Shown one piece after another: positions 33,850 through 45,180 of a stretch of 64,000 nucleotides of DNA. This DNA comes from Larix kaempferi. Taxonomy: Eukaryota > Streptophyta > Pinopsida > Pinales > Pinaceae. The stretch is taken from assembly GCA_027924585.1 (NCBI GenBank), contig BSBM01000865.1, positions 1,922,001 to 1,986,000 of the forward strand, read 5' to 3'. The stretch's first letter is position 1. Each line of letters opens with the position of its first letter. The notes under the pieces are model-generated. The model saw nothing but the letters and a program-made list of their open reading frames with translations, was not told the DNA's origin and ran no database searches. Made by a program: the position numbers and the translations under genes.

Positions 33850-35203
33850 AATAGCTGAAAGAGAAACTTGGTCATCAAATGTGCGAGAAAGAGAATCCAC
33901 CACAAGATTGTCCTTACCCTTCTTGTAAGTGATCTCATAGTCATAACCCATGAGTTTTCTAACCCATTTCTGTTGTGCTGGGGAGGAGACCTATTGTTCC
34001 AAGAAATATTTTAGACTCTGGTGATCAGTCTTGATACAGAAATTATTCCCTAATAGGTATGTCCGCCACTTCTGTACTGCACGCAAAATAGCCATCATTT
34101 CCTTCTCATATGTAGAGGCGGATAAATTCTTACCAGAAAGGGATTTGTTGGTGAACGCAATGGGATGTTCATCTTGAAGGATAACACCACCAAGTCCATT
34201 GTCGCAAGCATCACTCTCAATAGTGTAGGGCTTGGAAAAATCAGGCATAGCTAGAACAGGTGTAGTACACATAGCTTGTTTCAGTTTATCAAATGCACAC
34301 TCAATAGCATGTGTCCATGTAAAATCATCCTTTTTCAATAGAGCGGTTAATGGAGTTGCAATCGTCCCATATTCCTTGACAAACTTGCAGTAGTAGCTAG
34401 TCAATCCCAAAAAAAACACAAAGGCTCTTGAGTGTCTGAGGATGCGGCCAATTTTTCATGGCATCTATTTTGGTAGGATCCACGCGAACCCCTTGTTCTG
34501 AAATAATATGCCCAAGATACTCTACTTCCTCCTGTCCAAAAACACATTTAGATTATTTGGTGTGGAGATGATTAGAGAAAATTTGCATTACAAGATCCAG
34601 ATGCTGGAGATGCTCAGCCCATGTTTTACTATAGATGAGGATATCATTAAAGAATACTAGAATGAATTTCCGCAAGTAGGGCTAGAATGTTTTATTCATC
34701 AATGCCTAGAATGTGGAAGGAGCATTAATGAGGCCAAAGGGCATGACCAAAAACTCACAGTGGCCATCATGTGTGCAGAAGTTTGTTTTAGGGATATCAT
34801 CCTCATGAACCCGAATTTGATGATACCCAGAATGAAGATCCAAATTGGAGAAAAATTGAGCACCATGAATCTCATCAAGAAGCTCATCAACAATAGGAAT
34901 TAGAAACTTATCCTTGATCATGAGGTGATTAAGTGCTCGTAAGTCAATGCAGACACGCCATGACCCATATTTTTCCCAGACAAGAAGAACTGGTGAAGAA
35001 AAGGAACTAGTACTAGGGTGAATAATACCTTGCTTCAGTAAGTCCCGAACGAGCATCTCAATCTCTATTTTTTGGTGAAATGGGTAGCAATAGGGCCTGA
35101 TGTTGGGAGGAACACTTCCAGGAAGGAGATGAATACGATGGTCCTCTGGTCTTGAAGGTGGCAATCCCACTGGTTCAACAAAGACACCTACATATCTATC
35201 CAA
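33850..35203 (-). pseudogene. Decayed gypsy reverse transcriptase and RNase H
   Basis: Starts near [20 protein letters not shown], with the RT fingers and palm SNLDLHSGYHQIRV and MPFGLINAPSTF. The catalytic box reads FFNDILIY near 34643 in place of xxDD, so the first Asp is lost. RNase H follows (ESDACDNGLGGVILQDEHPIAFTNKSL, then TDHQSLKYFLEQ) and then the linker VVDSLSR. Stops and frameshifts lie around 34420-34700 and at 33990. It is the same family as 56028-56520. Confidence 0.92.
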
Positions 35204-35276
35204 AATTTGAATGGAATGGATCTAAGCGATGACATCATGTGAATTTTTCTTAAGGATATTTTCCATGCGATGTGAA

Positions 35277-36676
35277 CTAATGATGCCGAGAGACCCAAGT
35301 TGTAATCCTGTCAATGTCTGTTTGTGCCCATTGACTGAAAATTACATCCAAGTTCAGCAAAATCCCATAAGATGGGGCCAAGTGTGCATAGCCATTGAGC
35401 TCCCAAAGCCACTCACATCCACCTAAGTCCAAGGAAAACTTGTCGAAGCATAGGTTATAATCTCCCATAGATATATGCACATTGTGACACTTCCCCTTGC
35501 AGTGTAAGGTGCCCCCATTGGAAATCATGACTTCAAATTTGGAGCAAGGATGGACAAAACAATTAGCTTGTTTGGCAATCCGAGGGTCAATGAAGTTATG
35601 AGTGCTACCATAATCAATGAGTATTGTAAGAGGGAGATTCTTAAAGTAACCCCTGACCTGTATTGTTTGGGGGGTGGTGACTCCGGCTAAATCATGGAGA
35701 GATATCTCTGGGTGGTCGTCCTGAGATAGAGGGTCAACAAGCGGTTGTTGAATGTCAACCTGATCATCTATTGTATCTGGAGCTTCTTCACCAATTTTAG
35801 AGGCAGGCAAAGAATCCACATCCAAGAGATAGAGATTTTTCTCAACACATATATGTCCCCGAGTGAATTTCTTATCACAATTATAACAAAGACCTTTTTC
35901 TTTACGTGTCTGCATCTCTGCTTCAGACAAATGCTTGATAGGAGTTGGTCGAGGAGCTGGCGTGATGGGAGGTCGTTGGGAACCCACATTTCTGAAGGGA
36001 ACAAAAGTGGGTTTGGAGCATTGTTGGGATGCGATCTTGTCCTCTGCCAACTTAGCCAATCCTAGGGCTTCCATCATTGTGTTGGGACAGAACATTTTGA
36101 CCTCAAATCGGATTGCATCCTTTAGACCACTGATAAAACAACTCCTATAGAATTCATTAGGAAGTCCTTCTATGTGATTAGCTAGTTTCTCAAATTTTGT
36201 TTGATACTCTCTCATAATGCCAATTTGGTGAAGTTTAGTGAGTGCTCCTATGAAGTCATCAAAAGCACTAGGACCAAATATTTGCAAAAGGAGCTGGCAA
36301 AAATCTGTCCATTTTGGCTCTTCATGAGCCTTGATGTACCAACGGTACCATTGAAGGGCTTCATGTTCCAAATGAAAGGATGCAAGTGGAACTTTGTTGA
36401 CATCAAAAGTATTATGTATACTCAAATATTGTTCTTCCCAGTATATCCACCCAACCAGATCATTACTATTGAAACAAGGAAAATCAAGCTTCGGCCCACG
36501 AAAATTTCTAGAAGAAGATAACCTAGCATTTACAGAAGACTCTGACTGTCGTTTATTGTTCATGGTTGAATGCTCAAGATGGAGGCCAAGAAATTTTTCA
36601 TCCAAATATTGGAGTTTGGTTTTGAGGGCTACAAGTTCTTCCTCCATGGTTTTGCTCCTGCACGGGTGACAACCAT
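35277..36676 (-). pseudogene. Gypsy gag-protease with an early frameshift
   Basis: The natural start MVVTRAGAK at 36676 is put out of frame by a missing A in a run (AAAA here, AAAAA in the 54498 copy). The rest is open from MEEELVALKTKLQYLDEKF: capsid (ALQWYRWYIKAHEEPKW, SCFISGLKD), zinc motif CYNCDKKFTRGHIC (about 35860), and protease ILIDYGSTHNFID near 35600, where the catalytic triad is D-Y-G. The frame decays after GGCEW and ends at 35277. The open frame continues artificially upstream to 36878, just short of the copia insertion. Confidence 0.88.
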
Positions 36677-36883
36677 AACCAAGAGTTTTTTTTTTTTGAA
36701 TGGGTAGAAAAATAAAAATAGAAACTGTTTTAGTAAGGAAAATTTGGATTTGGGAAAAACTCTGATGGGTAATTGGGGTTTGACTAGCTTTTGGACACTT
36801 TTGAATGGATAGGGAAGCAAAAAATGAGGATTTCAGAATATGGGTGAAAGAATGGGAAAATTTGTCAAAGAGGGACAAAGAAG

Positions 36884-37533
36884 TGTTGATGTATATTTAA
36901 CTTCGGAATGTATTTCACATATATGTATATTGTATTCCTATAGAGATGGTATTATTCCTCTATAAGGAAGTTTCGTCATTTATATTGTAAGTGTCGTAAC
37001 TTATACTTGATGGGTTATTAGACCACCTTATTTGGGGTCGGCCCTGTATAAGTCATGTGGGTCAAAGGGTTATTAGACCACCCTATTGGGGGTCGGCCAT
37101 GTGGGTCAAAGGGTTATTAGACCACCCTATTGGGGGTCGGCCCAATCAGCATTATGTTAGGTGGTAAAGTTCGAGCCTACATGAGTTAGGTAAAAAGGCA
37201 AGTCAAGTCAAGTATAAATAGAGTGCGGGAGGCACTCTATTTGCTCACTCACTTCTCACACATGCACTCAAGGAGGAGTGGCGCACTTATGGAGGAGGAA
37301 TATCTGCTGCTAGGTTATGGCTATCTCTCTTGGTTGGTTGTATCATTGCTCTATCTATCTCTGAGGAAGTTATTCGGGTTTTTCACCTTTATGGTTTTCC
37401 CCAAGTAAATCTTTGTGTCTCTTATGTGCTTGCATTATTGTCTCCATGATTGATATGCTGTAGATATGTTGTACATGTTGTTCTCTCAGTTAAGATCCTA
37501 GATCAGATTGAAGTAAATTCTGAAAATTCAACA
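36884..37533 (+). repeat. 5' LTR of the deleted copia element
   Basis: 650 bp. It contains three copies of a GGGTTATTAGACCACC unit followed by GGGGGTCGGCC (about 37010-37145) and a strong TATA box TATAAATA at 37213-37220. Confidence 0.95.
37213..37220 (+). promoter_or_regulatory. TATA box in the copia 5' LTR
   Basis: TATAAATA in the context CAAGTATAAATAGAGTGCGGG, about two-thirds into the LTR, at the usual U3/R border distance. The same motif is at 43726-43733 in the 3' LTR, which would transcribe toward 44047. Confidence 0.75.
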
Positions 37534-37545
37534 TGGTATCAGAGC
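37534..37545 (+). other. Primer binding site (initiator tRNA-Met type)
   Basis: TGGTATCAGAGC directly abuts the LTR end CAACA. Perfect match to the plant initiator tRNA-Met site. Confidence 0.95.
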
Positions 37546-37910
37546 TATCCTGAAAGAAGGCATGATATGGCATGTATGACACTTGTTGCACTTACGATGC
37601 TAGGGCTTGATATAGCAAAAACCAGTCATCGTAGCACTTTCACTATTAATCCGTTTTGGAAAATTTTTCGGATCTGAAATTGTTACAGGACGAAGACGAA
37701 ATCTCCAGGTACCTTGTGTCCAAAGGAAAACCTCTAATTCGTTGTACTTTGTGATTTATGATCTGTACAATATAGGGTTTCTGCCTCTTCCAGATCTGAG
37801 TCAAAATCAGGTGACCTTGGGAAAAAGGTCATAACCTGGGATAGGAAGCTCCAAATGAAATTTCGTAAAAAGTGACAGGTAGGACACAGTCTGTACTATC
37901 TCAAAAAACG

Positions 37911-38262
37911 TTTTCAGAGGCCGAAGTTTAAACAGTGACACGTAGCACGCCGTACAAGTTCACTCTTCTGTTTTATCCCAAAACAGGTCACATTGCGACA
38001 TTTAGCATAACTCTCTCTCAGAGAGTCCAATTGAGGTCAGACCTATCAAGATGGAAATATAACAGGCCGAGCTATCTCAAGAAAAGTTTTCAGAGGCCGA
38101 AGTTGAAACAGTGACACGTGGCACGCCATACAAGTTCGCTCTCCTGTATTATCCCAAAACAGGTCACGTTGCGACATTTGGCATAACTCTCTCTCAGAGA
38201 ATCCAATTGAGGTCAGACCTATCAGGATGGAAAGAAAACAGGTCAGGCTATCTCAAGAAACT
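37911..38262. repeat. 176-bp tandem duplication in the copia leader
   Basis: Two copies (37911-38086 and 38087-38262), each starting TTTTCAGAGGCCGAAGTT and including CAAGTTCGCTCTCCTG-like and GAGGTCAGACCTATCA segments. Part of this unit recurs in the leader of the element at 59860 (near 60530-60640). Confidence 0.9.
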
Positions 38263-38375
38263 TTTTCAAACCCTTTGGATCAAAAATTTTGGAGTTACAC
38301 CAGAAACAATCAGGTACATATTTCTGTCAAAACAGAACTATTTTTGAGTACCTTCATTCATGGCTTCTGAAATTT

Positions 38376-38697
38376 AGGGCTTCGGAGAAATTTGGAATTT
38401 TTGTAATCGGAGACCACGGCTGGATGCTACTCATCAAAATATAAATTTAGAGACCAAGATCAAAATTTTTGGTTGGGCAGAAGGCCGGGCTTGATTAGAC
38501 CCTAGTTCAGGACTTTGATCAGAAAAGTGGAAAATTAGGGCTTCTGTAAAAATGGGAATTTTTTAAATCTGTGACCACGGCTGGAAGCTCCTCAGGAAAA
38601 TAGAATCTTAGAGCTTTGGATCAAACATTTTGATGGGGAATAAGAGTGGGCTTCATCAAACCCCAGTTCAGGGTCACATCCAGTGAATCCAGAAGTT
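38376..38697. repeat. 161-bp degenerate tandem duplication in the copia leader
   Basis: Two copies starting AGGGCTTC at 38376 and 38537, sharing GACCACGGCTGGA and CCCCAGTTCAGG-type segments. Confidence 0.75.
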
Positions 38698-40560
38698 TCA
38701 AAGGCAAAATTGAGGAGTGAAACTTTGCAGTTTTCAAATTCTGAATATACCAGTTTGATCAGCTCATCAAGGCGCATATTTCTATCCTTTCGGAAGTTTG
38801 AAATTCAAGTTTGAATTTTTGGGGTTTCTCTGACAAACCCATATCCAGCTCCAGGTCCAGTTCTTGCAAATCAAGTGGATTGGGTTAATCCTACAAGAAG
38901 ATGGATTGATCATCTGCATGAGTGAAGAAGTTCCTGTTTCAGAGGGAGATGAGGCTAAGGCCTTACATAAGAAGATTACAAGCGATCTCAACAGGTATGA
39001 ATCATCGAGGTATGTTTTGAGATTTGTTCTTGATTAAGTTTATGGTATGTTTGTCTTCATGTTATTACGGTTAGTATAATCTTGATTTTAGATTTGTCGT
39101 ATCACCTTAACAAAATTATGAATGCATGATAGAAGATATTCATTGGTTAGGATGTTGACACTTATGATTATACTAATGCATTATGGTGTTGTATGAGGTT
39201 TATGTTGTCTGCTAACATGAAAGGTACACCAAGAAAGACAAATCATGTTCTTCTTCAAGAACGTATGATCATGGTGGCATGAAGACAAGGATTCATCCAT
39301 TGTCATGGATCTCATAAAAGATCCATTTACGAGGTATGTATAACTTGGCTTTGTAATAGTTGACCTATGAGATATACAGGTTACTAGCACAAGTCATTGA
39401 AGAAGAACAAGAAGACATCGTGTGAGTATGTTAGACATAACTAGCTAGCATGCTAATCCAGGTATGTTTTTCCTATATCAAGATATAATCCTACCTTGTG
39501 TTAGGATCTTATACTGTTGTTGATAATGATTATTCATGAAGTCATAGGTTTGAATAATCATGGTTGTATGCATATTATGTTTCTTACCATAATTGATGAT
39601 ATGACTAACAAGAAGAATCATGAAGGTATAGGTTTGAATAATCACAGGTTTTATGCATATTATAACTCTTATCTTGATTGATGATTCAACTAACCTGAAG
39701 AGTCATAGGTTTGAGTAATTACAGGTTTAGACATGTTATGTTTCTTATGATTTGACTAACCATAAGAATCCTACATAAACCTTGAATGCTAATACTTATT
39801 ATTTTCTGTTTGAAATGATCATGACTATACATGCTTGAGATTATTGTGTTTTAATAGTATGCTAATGAATGTATGATTTTATATGAGCTCACAAGGATAA
39901 CACAATCATGATACTAATAAGCATGCATAGGGACCAAGGATGAATATGAGTTCAAGAACAGGTAATCCATGAAGCAGAGATCAAGAGGGAGTACACTCCA
40001 GTGGTTTATTCAAGGATGCAAATATTCAGAGGGAGTTGACCATCTCTCTACATTCCACATCAAAAGGTGTAGAAGAAGCTACTTCAGATTAGGACTCCAA
40101 TAGCTCCTGCAAGGAAGCGAAGACTCAGAGGGAGTCCACCCAACGAACAAACAAAGATAAGTATTTGAATTGTCATTTCTTAAATAATACTGTTCAATAA
40201 TGTATATACTGATGTTCCTAGAATTAGGTTGTGTATTATGCATATTAGAATAATTGCATTGATGAACAGTATACTCCTAATATGCATGGGTAAGTGACCT
40301 ATGGCACTGTACAACATTCCATTGCTACTTATCTAGAATGAAACCTCTTTGCTGACATTTTGGGAGTTGTGCACACTCTTAACAATGTTCTGGTAGAGAT
40401 TGGAAGGCATCTAGAAAGTTACGGAATATGGATAAATGTTGTATTGAAGCATTGGCTAAGATAATTGCATGACTGTATGGCATATTTCTTTATGTGTAAG
40501 AATTTGTTCTGAAAACTATGAGATGTTTTCTAATCATGCAATTTAACTTGTTGTGTAGGA

Positions 40561-41890
40561 AAGATCGTATGCCATCTCCTACAAAAGAAGAACTACAACA
40601 TTTGTTCCAGCAACAAAGATATCTATTGAAGATATTGAAGATATTGAAGTTCCCAGGATCTGGGATGAAGAAATGAAATGCCATGATCCGTCGATCATGA
40701 AGAATGATGTTTGGGATGTAATCCCAAGACATGAAGGGAAGTTTGCTATGACTTCCAAATGGAACTATCAAATCAAGCATGTTGCAAATGGCAGCATTGA
40801 GAAATATAAAAGTGATGAAATAGAAGATACACCAGATGGATTCAAGACAGCTTCCTTGAATGGTGTAGTTGAAGAAGAAGTGTATGTAGAGAAGCCACTT
40901 GGTTCTGAGACACATGATAGGAAATCATATATGTGCAGAAATTGGTATGGTGAAGATAGATTGATTGCCGACACGCAGCGGAAGCTTACTACCGAGTTCG
41001 AGATGAAGAAATTGGGGATGATGCACTATTTGTTTTTGGCATGGAGGTGTGGCAGAGTGCAGATAGAATCTTCCTTGGACAAGGGAAGTATGCAGTAGAG
41101 ATCCCAAAGAGGTTCGGGATGATGGATTGCAAGGCCATGGCCACACCTATGGCATCGAATCTGAAGCTTCTATGTGATGCTTCATCTGAGCTGGTTGATG
41201 TCTCTATGTATCGTCAGATGATTGGGTCATTGATGTACCTGACGAACACGAGACCAGACATTTGCTTTGCTGTGAACACATTGAGCCAGTTCCTGACGGA
41301 TCCGAGGAGTGTTCACCTGGTTGCTGTAAAGCATGTTTTGAGGGTACCTGAAGGGTACAATGGATTATGGGCTCAAGTATGAGGTGAATCAAAAGTTTAA
41401 CCTGCAGGATTATGTTGATTCATATTGGGCTGGCAGTGCTGTAGACAGGAAGAGCACATCTGGGTGTTGCTTCAGTATGGGATCAGGTGTGATCTCTTGG
41501 TTTAGCAGGAAGTAGTCCTGCGTAGCACTGAGTACAGCTGAGGAAGAGTATGTTGCAGCCTGTTCATCTAGTTGTGAGGAAGTATGGCTACGGAAGCTAC
41601 TGTCTGAGTTATTTGATCTCCCGTTGGAGGCTACTGCTATCTTCTGTGATAACCAGAGTTGTGTGAAGCTGTCCGAGAACCCAGTGTTTCATGACAGGTC
41701 GAAACACATAGAGATCAAATATCACTATATCAAGGATATGGTGCAAAGAGGAGCTGTGAAGCTTCTATATGTTACGACGGATGAGCAGATTACAGATGTG
41801 TTGATGAAGCCACTAGCCAGAGTGAAGTTCGAGTACTTCAGAGAGAGGCTTGGCGTTCTTCAGATCGAGGACACTTCGAGGAAGAAGTGA
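40561..41890 (+). pseudogene. Copia pol remnant (deleted RT plus RNase H)
   Basis: After an acceptor-like TAG the frame reads SIEDIEDIEVPRIWDEE, IMKNDVWDVIPRHEGKF and SKWNYQIKHVANGSIEKYK, the start of copia RT. About 50-60 residues are then missing before KTASLNGVVEEEVYVEKP. A second deletion removes the palm with the YVDD box; the frame resumes at LIADTQRKLTTEFEMKKLGMMHY. A frameshift follows near 41041-41098 (KYAVEIPKRFGMMDCKAMATPM, MIGSLMYLTNTRPDICFAV), then RNase H (DYVDSYWAGSAVDRKSTSG, a stop after WFSRK, ALSTAEEEY, FCDNQSCVKLSENPVFHDR) to TGA at 41888. It cannot polymerise DNA. The deletions lie in otherwise protein-like sequence. Confidence 0.9.
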
Positions 41891-42000
41891 TGGACACATT
41901 TGCTGAACCCATTCCAAGCATGTTGGAAGGAGGATCCTTCACATGGCTGTGGATGTAAGTGCTGGATATTGGGCATCATGATGATGTTCTGGTTTCTGCT

Positions 42001-42480
42001 TGGATATGATCAGTTGGATCATTTATGTATGTACGCATCATGTTGGATGCTGGATATGATCAGTTGGATCATTTAGGTATGTACGCATCATGTTGGATGC
42101 TGGATATGATCAGTTGGATCATTTATGTATGTATGCATCATGTTGGATGCTGTATATGATCAGTTGGATCATTTATGTATGTATGCATCATGTTGGATGC
42201 TGGATATGATCAGTTGGATCATGTGTATGTATTTTGTATATGCATCATGTTGGATGCTTGGACCATGTATCTGTATATGTATCAGGTGGATACATTGTAT
42301 GATCAGGTGGATCATGTACGGTGATATGTATCATGTATCAGGTGGATACATTGTATGATCAGGAGGATCATGTATGATGATATGTATCAGGTAGATACTT
42401 GGTATGCATCAGGTGGATGCATTGATGATCAGGTGGATCATGCAGCAGGATGTTGTAGTGATGATTAGGATGATCATGGA
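42001..42480. repeat. 50-bp tandem array and derivatives in the copia 3' region
   Basis: Five near-perfect 50-bp units start at 42001, 42051, 42101, 42151 and 42201, each with GATATGATCAGTTGGATCA and GCATCATGTTGGATGC. Looser derivatives with GATCAGGTGGATCATG continue to about 42480. GATCA...TGATC-type dyads recur in every unit. Confidence 0.93.
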
Positions 42481-42645
42481 TGATGAGCTTCAGGATGTTG
42501 CTCCAGATGACATGCAGCAGGACGTTGCAGTGATGATGATCAGGACGATCATGAGTACATCAGGACGATGTATGGTGAGTATCAGGTTGATACTCTGTGG
42601 CCGTGGATCAGGTTGTGCAGATGAGCATGTCTGGGAGATCCTATA

Positions 42646-43175
42646 GGTCGGAGTTGTGTACCCGTAACAGCCTGGGATGCTCTTTCGAGACATTGCTCTG
42701 GGAGGACATGTAATTTGTGCCCTGGGATATTTCAGGTCGGAGTTGTGTACCCGTAACATCCTGAGATGCTCTTGCGAGGTTTTGTCCTATGGCATGTAAT
42801 TTGGGTCCTGGGAGATTTCAGGTCGGAGTTGTGTACCCGTAACATCCTGAGATGCTCTTTCGAGTTTTTGCCATGACCACATGTAATTTGTGCCCTGGGA
42901 GATTTCAGGTCGGAGTTGTGTACCCGTAACATCCTGAGATGCTCTTGCAAGGTTTTGTGGTGGACCACATGTAATTTGTGCCCTGGGAGATTTCAGGTCG
43001 GAGTTGTGTACCCGTAACATCCTGAGATGCTCTTTCGAGGTTTTGTGGTGGGGTCACATGTAATAGCACCCTAGGAGATCCTACAGGTCGGAGTTGTGTA
43101 CCCGTAACATCCTGGGATGCTCTTTCGAGGTTTTGTGACGCACGTAATAAGTCCTGAGGATTCCACAGTATGGCC
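42646..43175. repeat. 86-90-bp tandem array, six units, before the copia 3' LTR
   Basis: Units start at 42646, 42735, 42821, 42908, 42996 and 43086, each with GGTCGGAGTTGTGTACCCG, TAACATCCTGAGATGCTC and a CACATGTAATTTGTGCCCTGG tail or variant. Minus-strand open frames across it are repeats of one short peptide and not genes. Confidence 0.93.
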
Positions 43176-43396
43176 AGTGATGATGAAGACCTGCAGGTGG
43201 TGGGCCTACATCCAGTATGAAAAAGGACTGGCTCTGTAGAACTTCCTATGACGAGTAGATTCAGAGATTGATTGAGATAGCAGCAGTAGTGACGATGATG
43301 ATGACTCGATGACGATTATCCAGTGACGATGATCCAGAGAAGATGACTTATGCTAGAAGAACTGTGCTGAGAAATACCTTCCTAGTTAAGAGGGAG

Positions 43397-44046
43397 TGTT
43401 GATGTATATTTAACTTCGGAATGTATTTCACATATATGTATATTGTATTCCTATAGAGATGGTATTATTCCTCTATAAGGAAGTGTCGTCATTTATATTG
43501 TAAGTGTCATAACTTATACTTGATGGGTTATTAGACCACTTTATTTGGGGTCGGCCCTGTATAAGTCATGTGGGTCAAAGGGTTATTAGACCACCCTATT
43601 GGGGGTCGACCATGTGGGTCAAAGGGTTATTAGACCACCCTATTGGGGGTCGGCCCAATCAGCATTATGTTAGGTGGTAAAGTTCGAGCCTACATGAGTT
43701 AGGTAAAAAGGCAAGTCAAGTCAAGTATAAATAGAGTGCGGGAGGCACTCTATTTGCTCACTCACTTCTCACACATGCACTCAAGGAGGAGTGGCGCACT
43801 TATGGAGGAGGAAGATCTGCTGCTAGGTTATGGCTATCTCTCTTGGTTGGTTGTATCATTGCTCTATCTATCTCTGAGGAATTTATTGGGGTTTTTCACC
43901 TTTATGGTTTTCCCCAAGTAAATCTTTGTGTCTCTTATGTGCTTGCATTATTATCTCCATGATTGATATGATGTAGATATGTTGTACATGTTGTTCTCTC
44001 AGTTAAGATCCTAGATCAGATTGAAGTAAATTCTGAAAATTCAACA
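43397..44046 (+). repeat. 3' LTR of the deleted copia element
   Basis: 650 bp, same length as the 5' LTR, with about nine substitutions, preceded by the purine tract AAGAGGGAG. Its TATAAATA lies at 43726-43733. Confidence 0.95.
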
Positions 44047-44770
44047 AGAAGAAGAAATAGGAAATGAACACTGCAGAAAACTTTGAAGGCGATTGGGTGA
44101 AAATCGAAGAAGTTATGACAAACCCTAAAATTAGACAAATGTGGTATTTCTGGCTTCGGGAAGTGGAATTTGGGATAGGGTCTTCAGGAATGAAATATGA
44201 AGAATGGGATTGCAGGGGTGTTAGTGAAGTTTCTAGGGAAATAGAGTTAAAACAAAGAAGATATGGTGAAAAAATAGAAGAAAAAAAATTCGGAATTGAT
44301 CTGAAACAGTTCTAGACAGATGTAATCTGTGATTTATCATCTGGAAATAGATATGGACCCCAGGTATGTGTAGATTCCTAAAGGTTCAAGGGATTCACTC
44401 AGCCACCAATGTTGTCTAACGGCTTACGTATTGGAGCAGTACCCCTCACTCCATGGCTCAGTTAAAACTGATAACTGCTTTGCCACAAACAACAACTCTC
44501 GGTTTACCTCATAGGTGGGAACTAGTCAATCAAGTAGGGGTTGATGCCCTTTTCGCTAGAAAGTACTCTTAATGGGCCAACTACTTTAGGGTTCCTGTGG
44601 TACTCCTCATAATTATTTTTAGGGATTATGCCCAAGTACTTCCCATAGTTAAGCGGATAGGGATTATTCCTGGATCTGAACCTGCAATGGATAGGAACAA
44701 ATACAGATGCGAAAAAAGAAATTGGTAGAAATTCCACCCAACGAGCCCAAGAAAGTGCTCTAATACCAAA
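44047..44770 (-). other. Leader of the minus-strand gypsy and its primer site
   Basis: Non-coding leader between the copia insertion and the 5' LTR, homologous in reverse to 53480-53900 in the sister element (for example the GAACTAGTCAATCAAGTAGGGG segment, shortened here). The primer site is 44757-44768, TGGTATTAGAGC on the minus strand, one mismatch from the initiator tRNA-Met site. A weak 83-codon frame at 44064-44315 is not supported as a gene. Confidence 0.75.
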
Positions 44771-45175
44771 TGTGAGGAACCTGCAACAATTAATTGATGA
44801 AATGCACGATATATCAGAACACAGAATATTTTTATTGATCACAGGCCACTTCGAGGGGGAAACCTCCTTTGAGAAAGCTCAATACAAATAACTCGTGGAT
44901 TCCTTCATTGGCCTCAACACGTACTTATATACTAAGTCTATGTGCCAATACTATGGATCAATACCATGGAACATATAATACTACCGGTTGACTTACAAAG
45001 CATATGCGTCCAATTCTATGGATCAATACCATGGAACATATAATACTATGGGCTAATACAAACTATGGATCAAAGCCATTGAACATATAATACTACAAGA
45101 CGACTTACAAATCATATGCGTCCAACAAAAATATACTAAGAAAGTAAAGAGAAGGGTTGACAGAGGCTTCTAACA
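44771..45175 (-). repeat. 5' LTR of the minus-strand gypsy
   Basis: 405 bp, TGTGAGGAACC...TTCTAACA on the plus strand, followed by TTGTT (45176-45180), the second target-site copy. The extra internal TATGGATCAATACCATGG copy explains its length relative to 29120-29459. Confidence 0.92.
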
Positions 45176-45180
45176 TTGTT

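Larger units (their letters stand above)
37546..40560 (+). other. Long non-coding leader of the deleted copia element
   Basis: About 3 kb with no gag and no retroelement domain. It holds two tandem duplications (37911-38262 and 38376-38697). From 38995 come several consensus-like 5' splice sites (AG/GTATG at 38995, 39010, 39334 and 39462) and acceptor-like ends before 39222, about 39380 and 40561. A short open frame at 38919 (MSEEVPVSEGDEAKAL) runs into the first donor. The end TTGTTGTGTAG at 40560 looks like a 3' splice site just where pol similarity begins. Confidence 0.55.
36884..44046 (+). mobile_element. Internally deleted copia element inside the gypsy leader
   Basis: 7.16 kb, plus orientation. 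LTRs of exactly 650 bp each (36884-37533 and 43397-44046), TGTTGATGTA...AAATTCAACA, with a perfect AGAAG duplication (36879-36883 and 44047-44051). By eye the LTRs differ at about nine sites (about 1.4%). There is a primer site at 37534, a purine tract GAGGGAG at 43391-43396 and a 3-kb leader without gag. A pol remnant lacks integrase and the RT catalytic box. Two tandem arrays precede the 3' LTR. It must have moved with enzymes from elsewhere. Confidence 0.95.
29120..45175 (-). mobile_element. Minus-strand Ty3/gypsy element carrying two nested copia insertions
   Basis: LTRs at 29120-29459 (3') and 44771-45175 (5'), with a perfect TTGTT duplication at 29115-29119 and 45176-45180. In element orientation the LTRs run TGTTAGGAACCC...GTTCCTCACA (with small changes). 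It belongs to the same family as the plus-strand copy at 53159-56529. It has decayed gag, RT, RNase H and integrase. Subtracting the inserts at 30434-33360 and 36884-44046 (with their duplications) leaves about 6.0 kb, a normal gypsy size. Confidence 0.95.

Noticed and set aside
35277-36878. Taking MSLFDKFSHSF at 36878 as the gag start
   Set aside because: That stretch lies against the copia insertion. The sister copy starts at MVVTRTGAK, and a one-base loss here explains the frame difference.
42490-43020. Minus-strand frames with repeated MLRVHNSDLK peptide
   Set aside because: Created by the 86-90-bp tandem array; one peptide repeated, no gene evidence.
42001-43175. Regularly spaced repeats that could be mistaken for a CRISPR array
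   Set aside because: Whole units repeat without unique spacers, they sit inside a plant copia element, and no associated genes exist.
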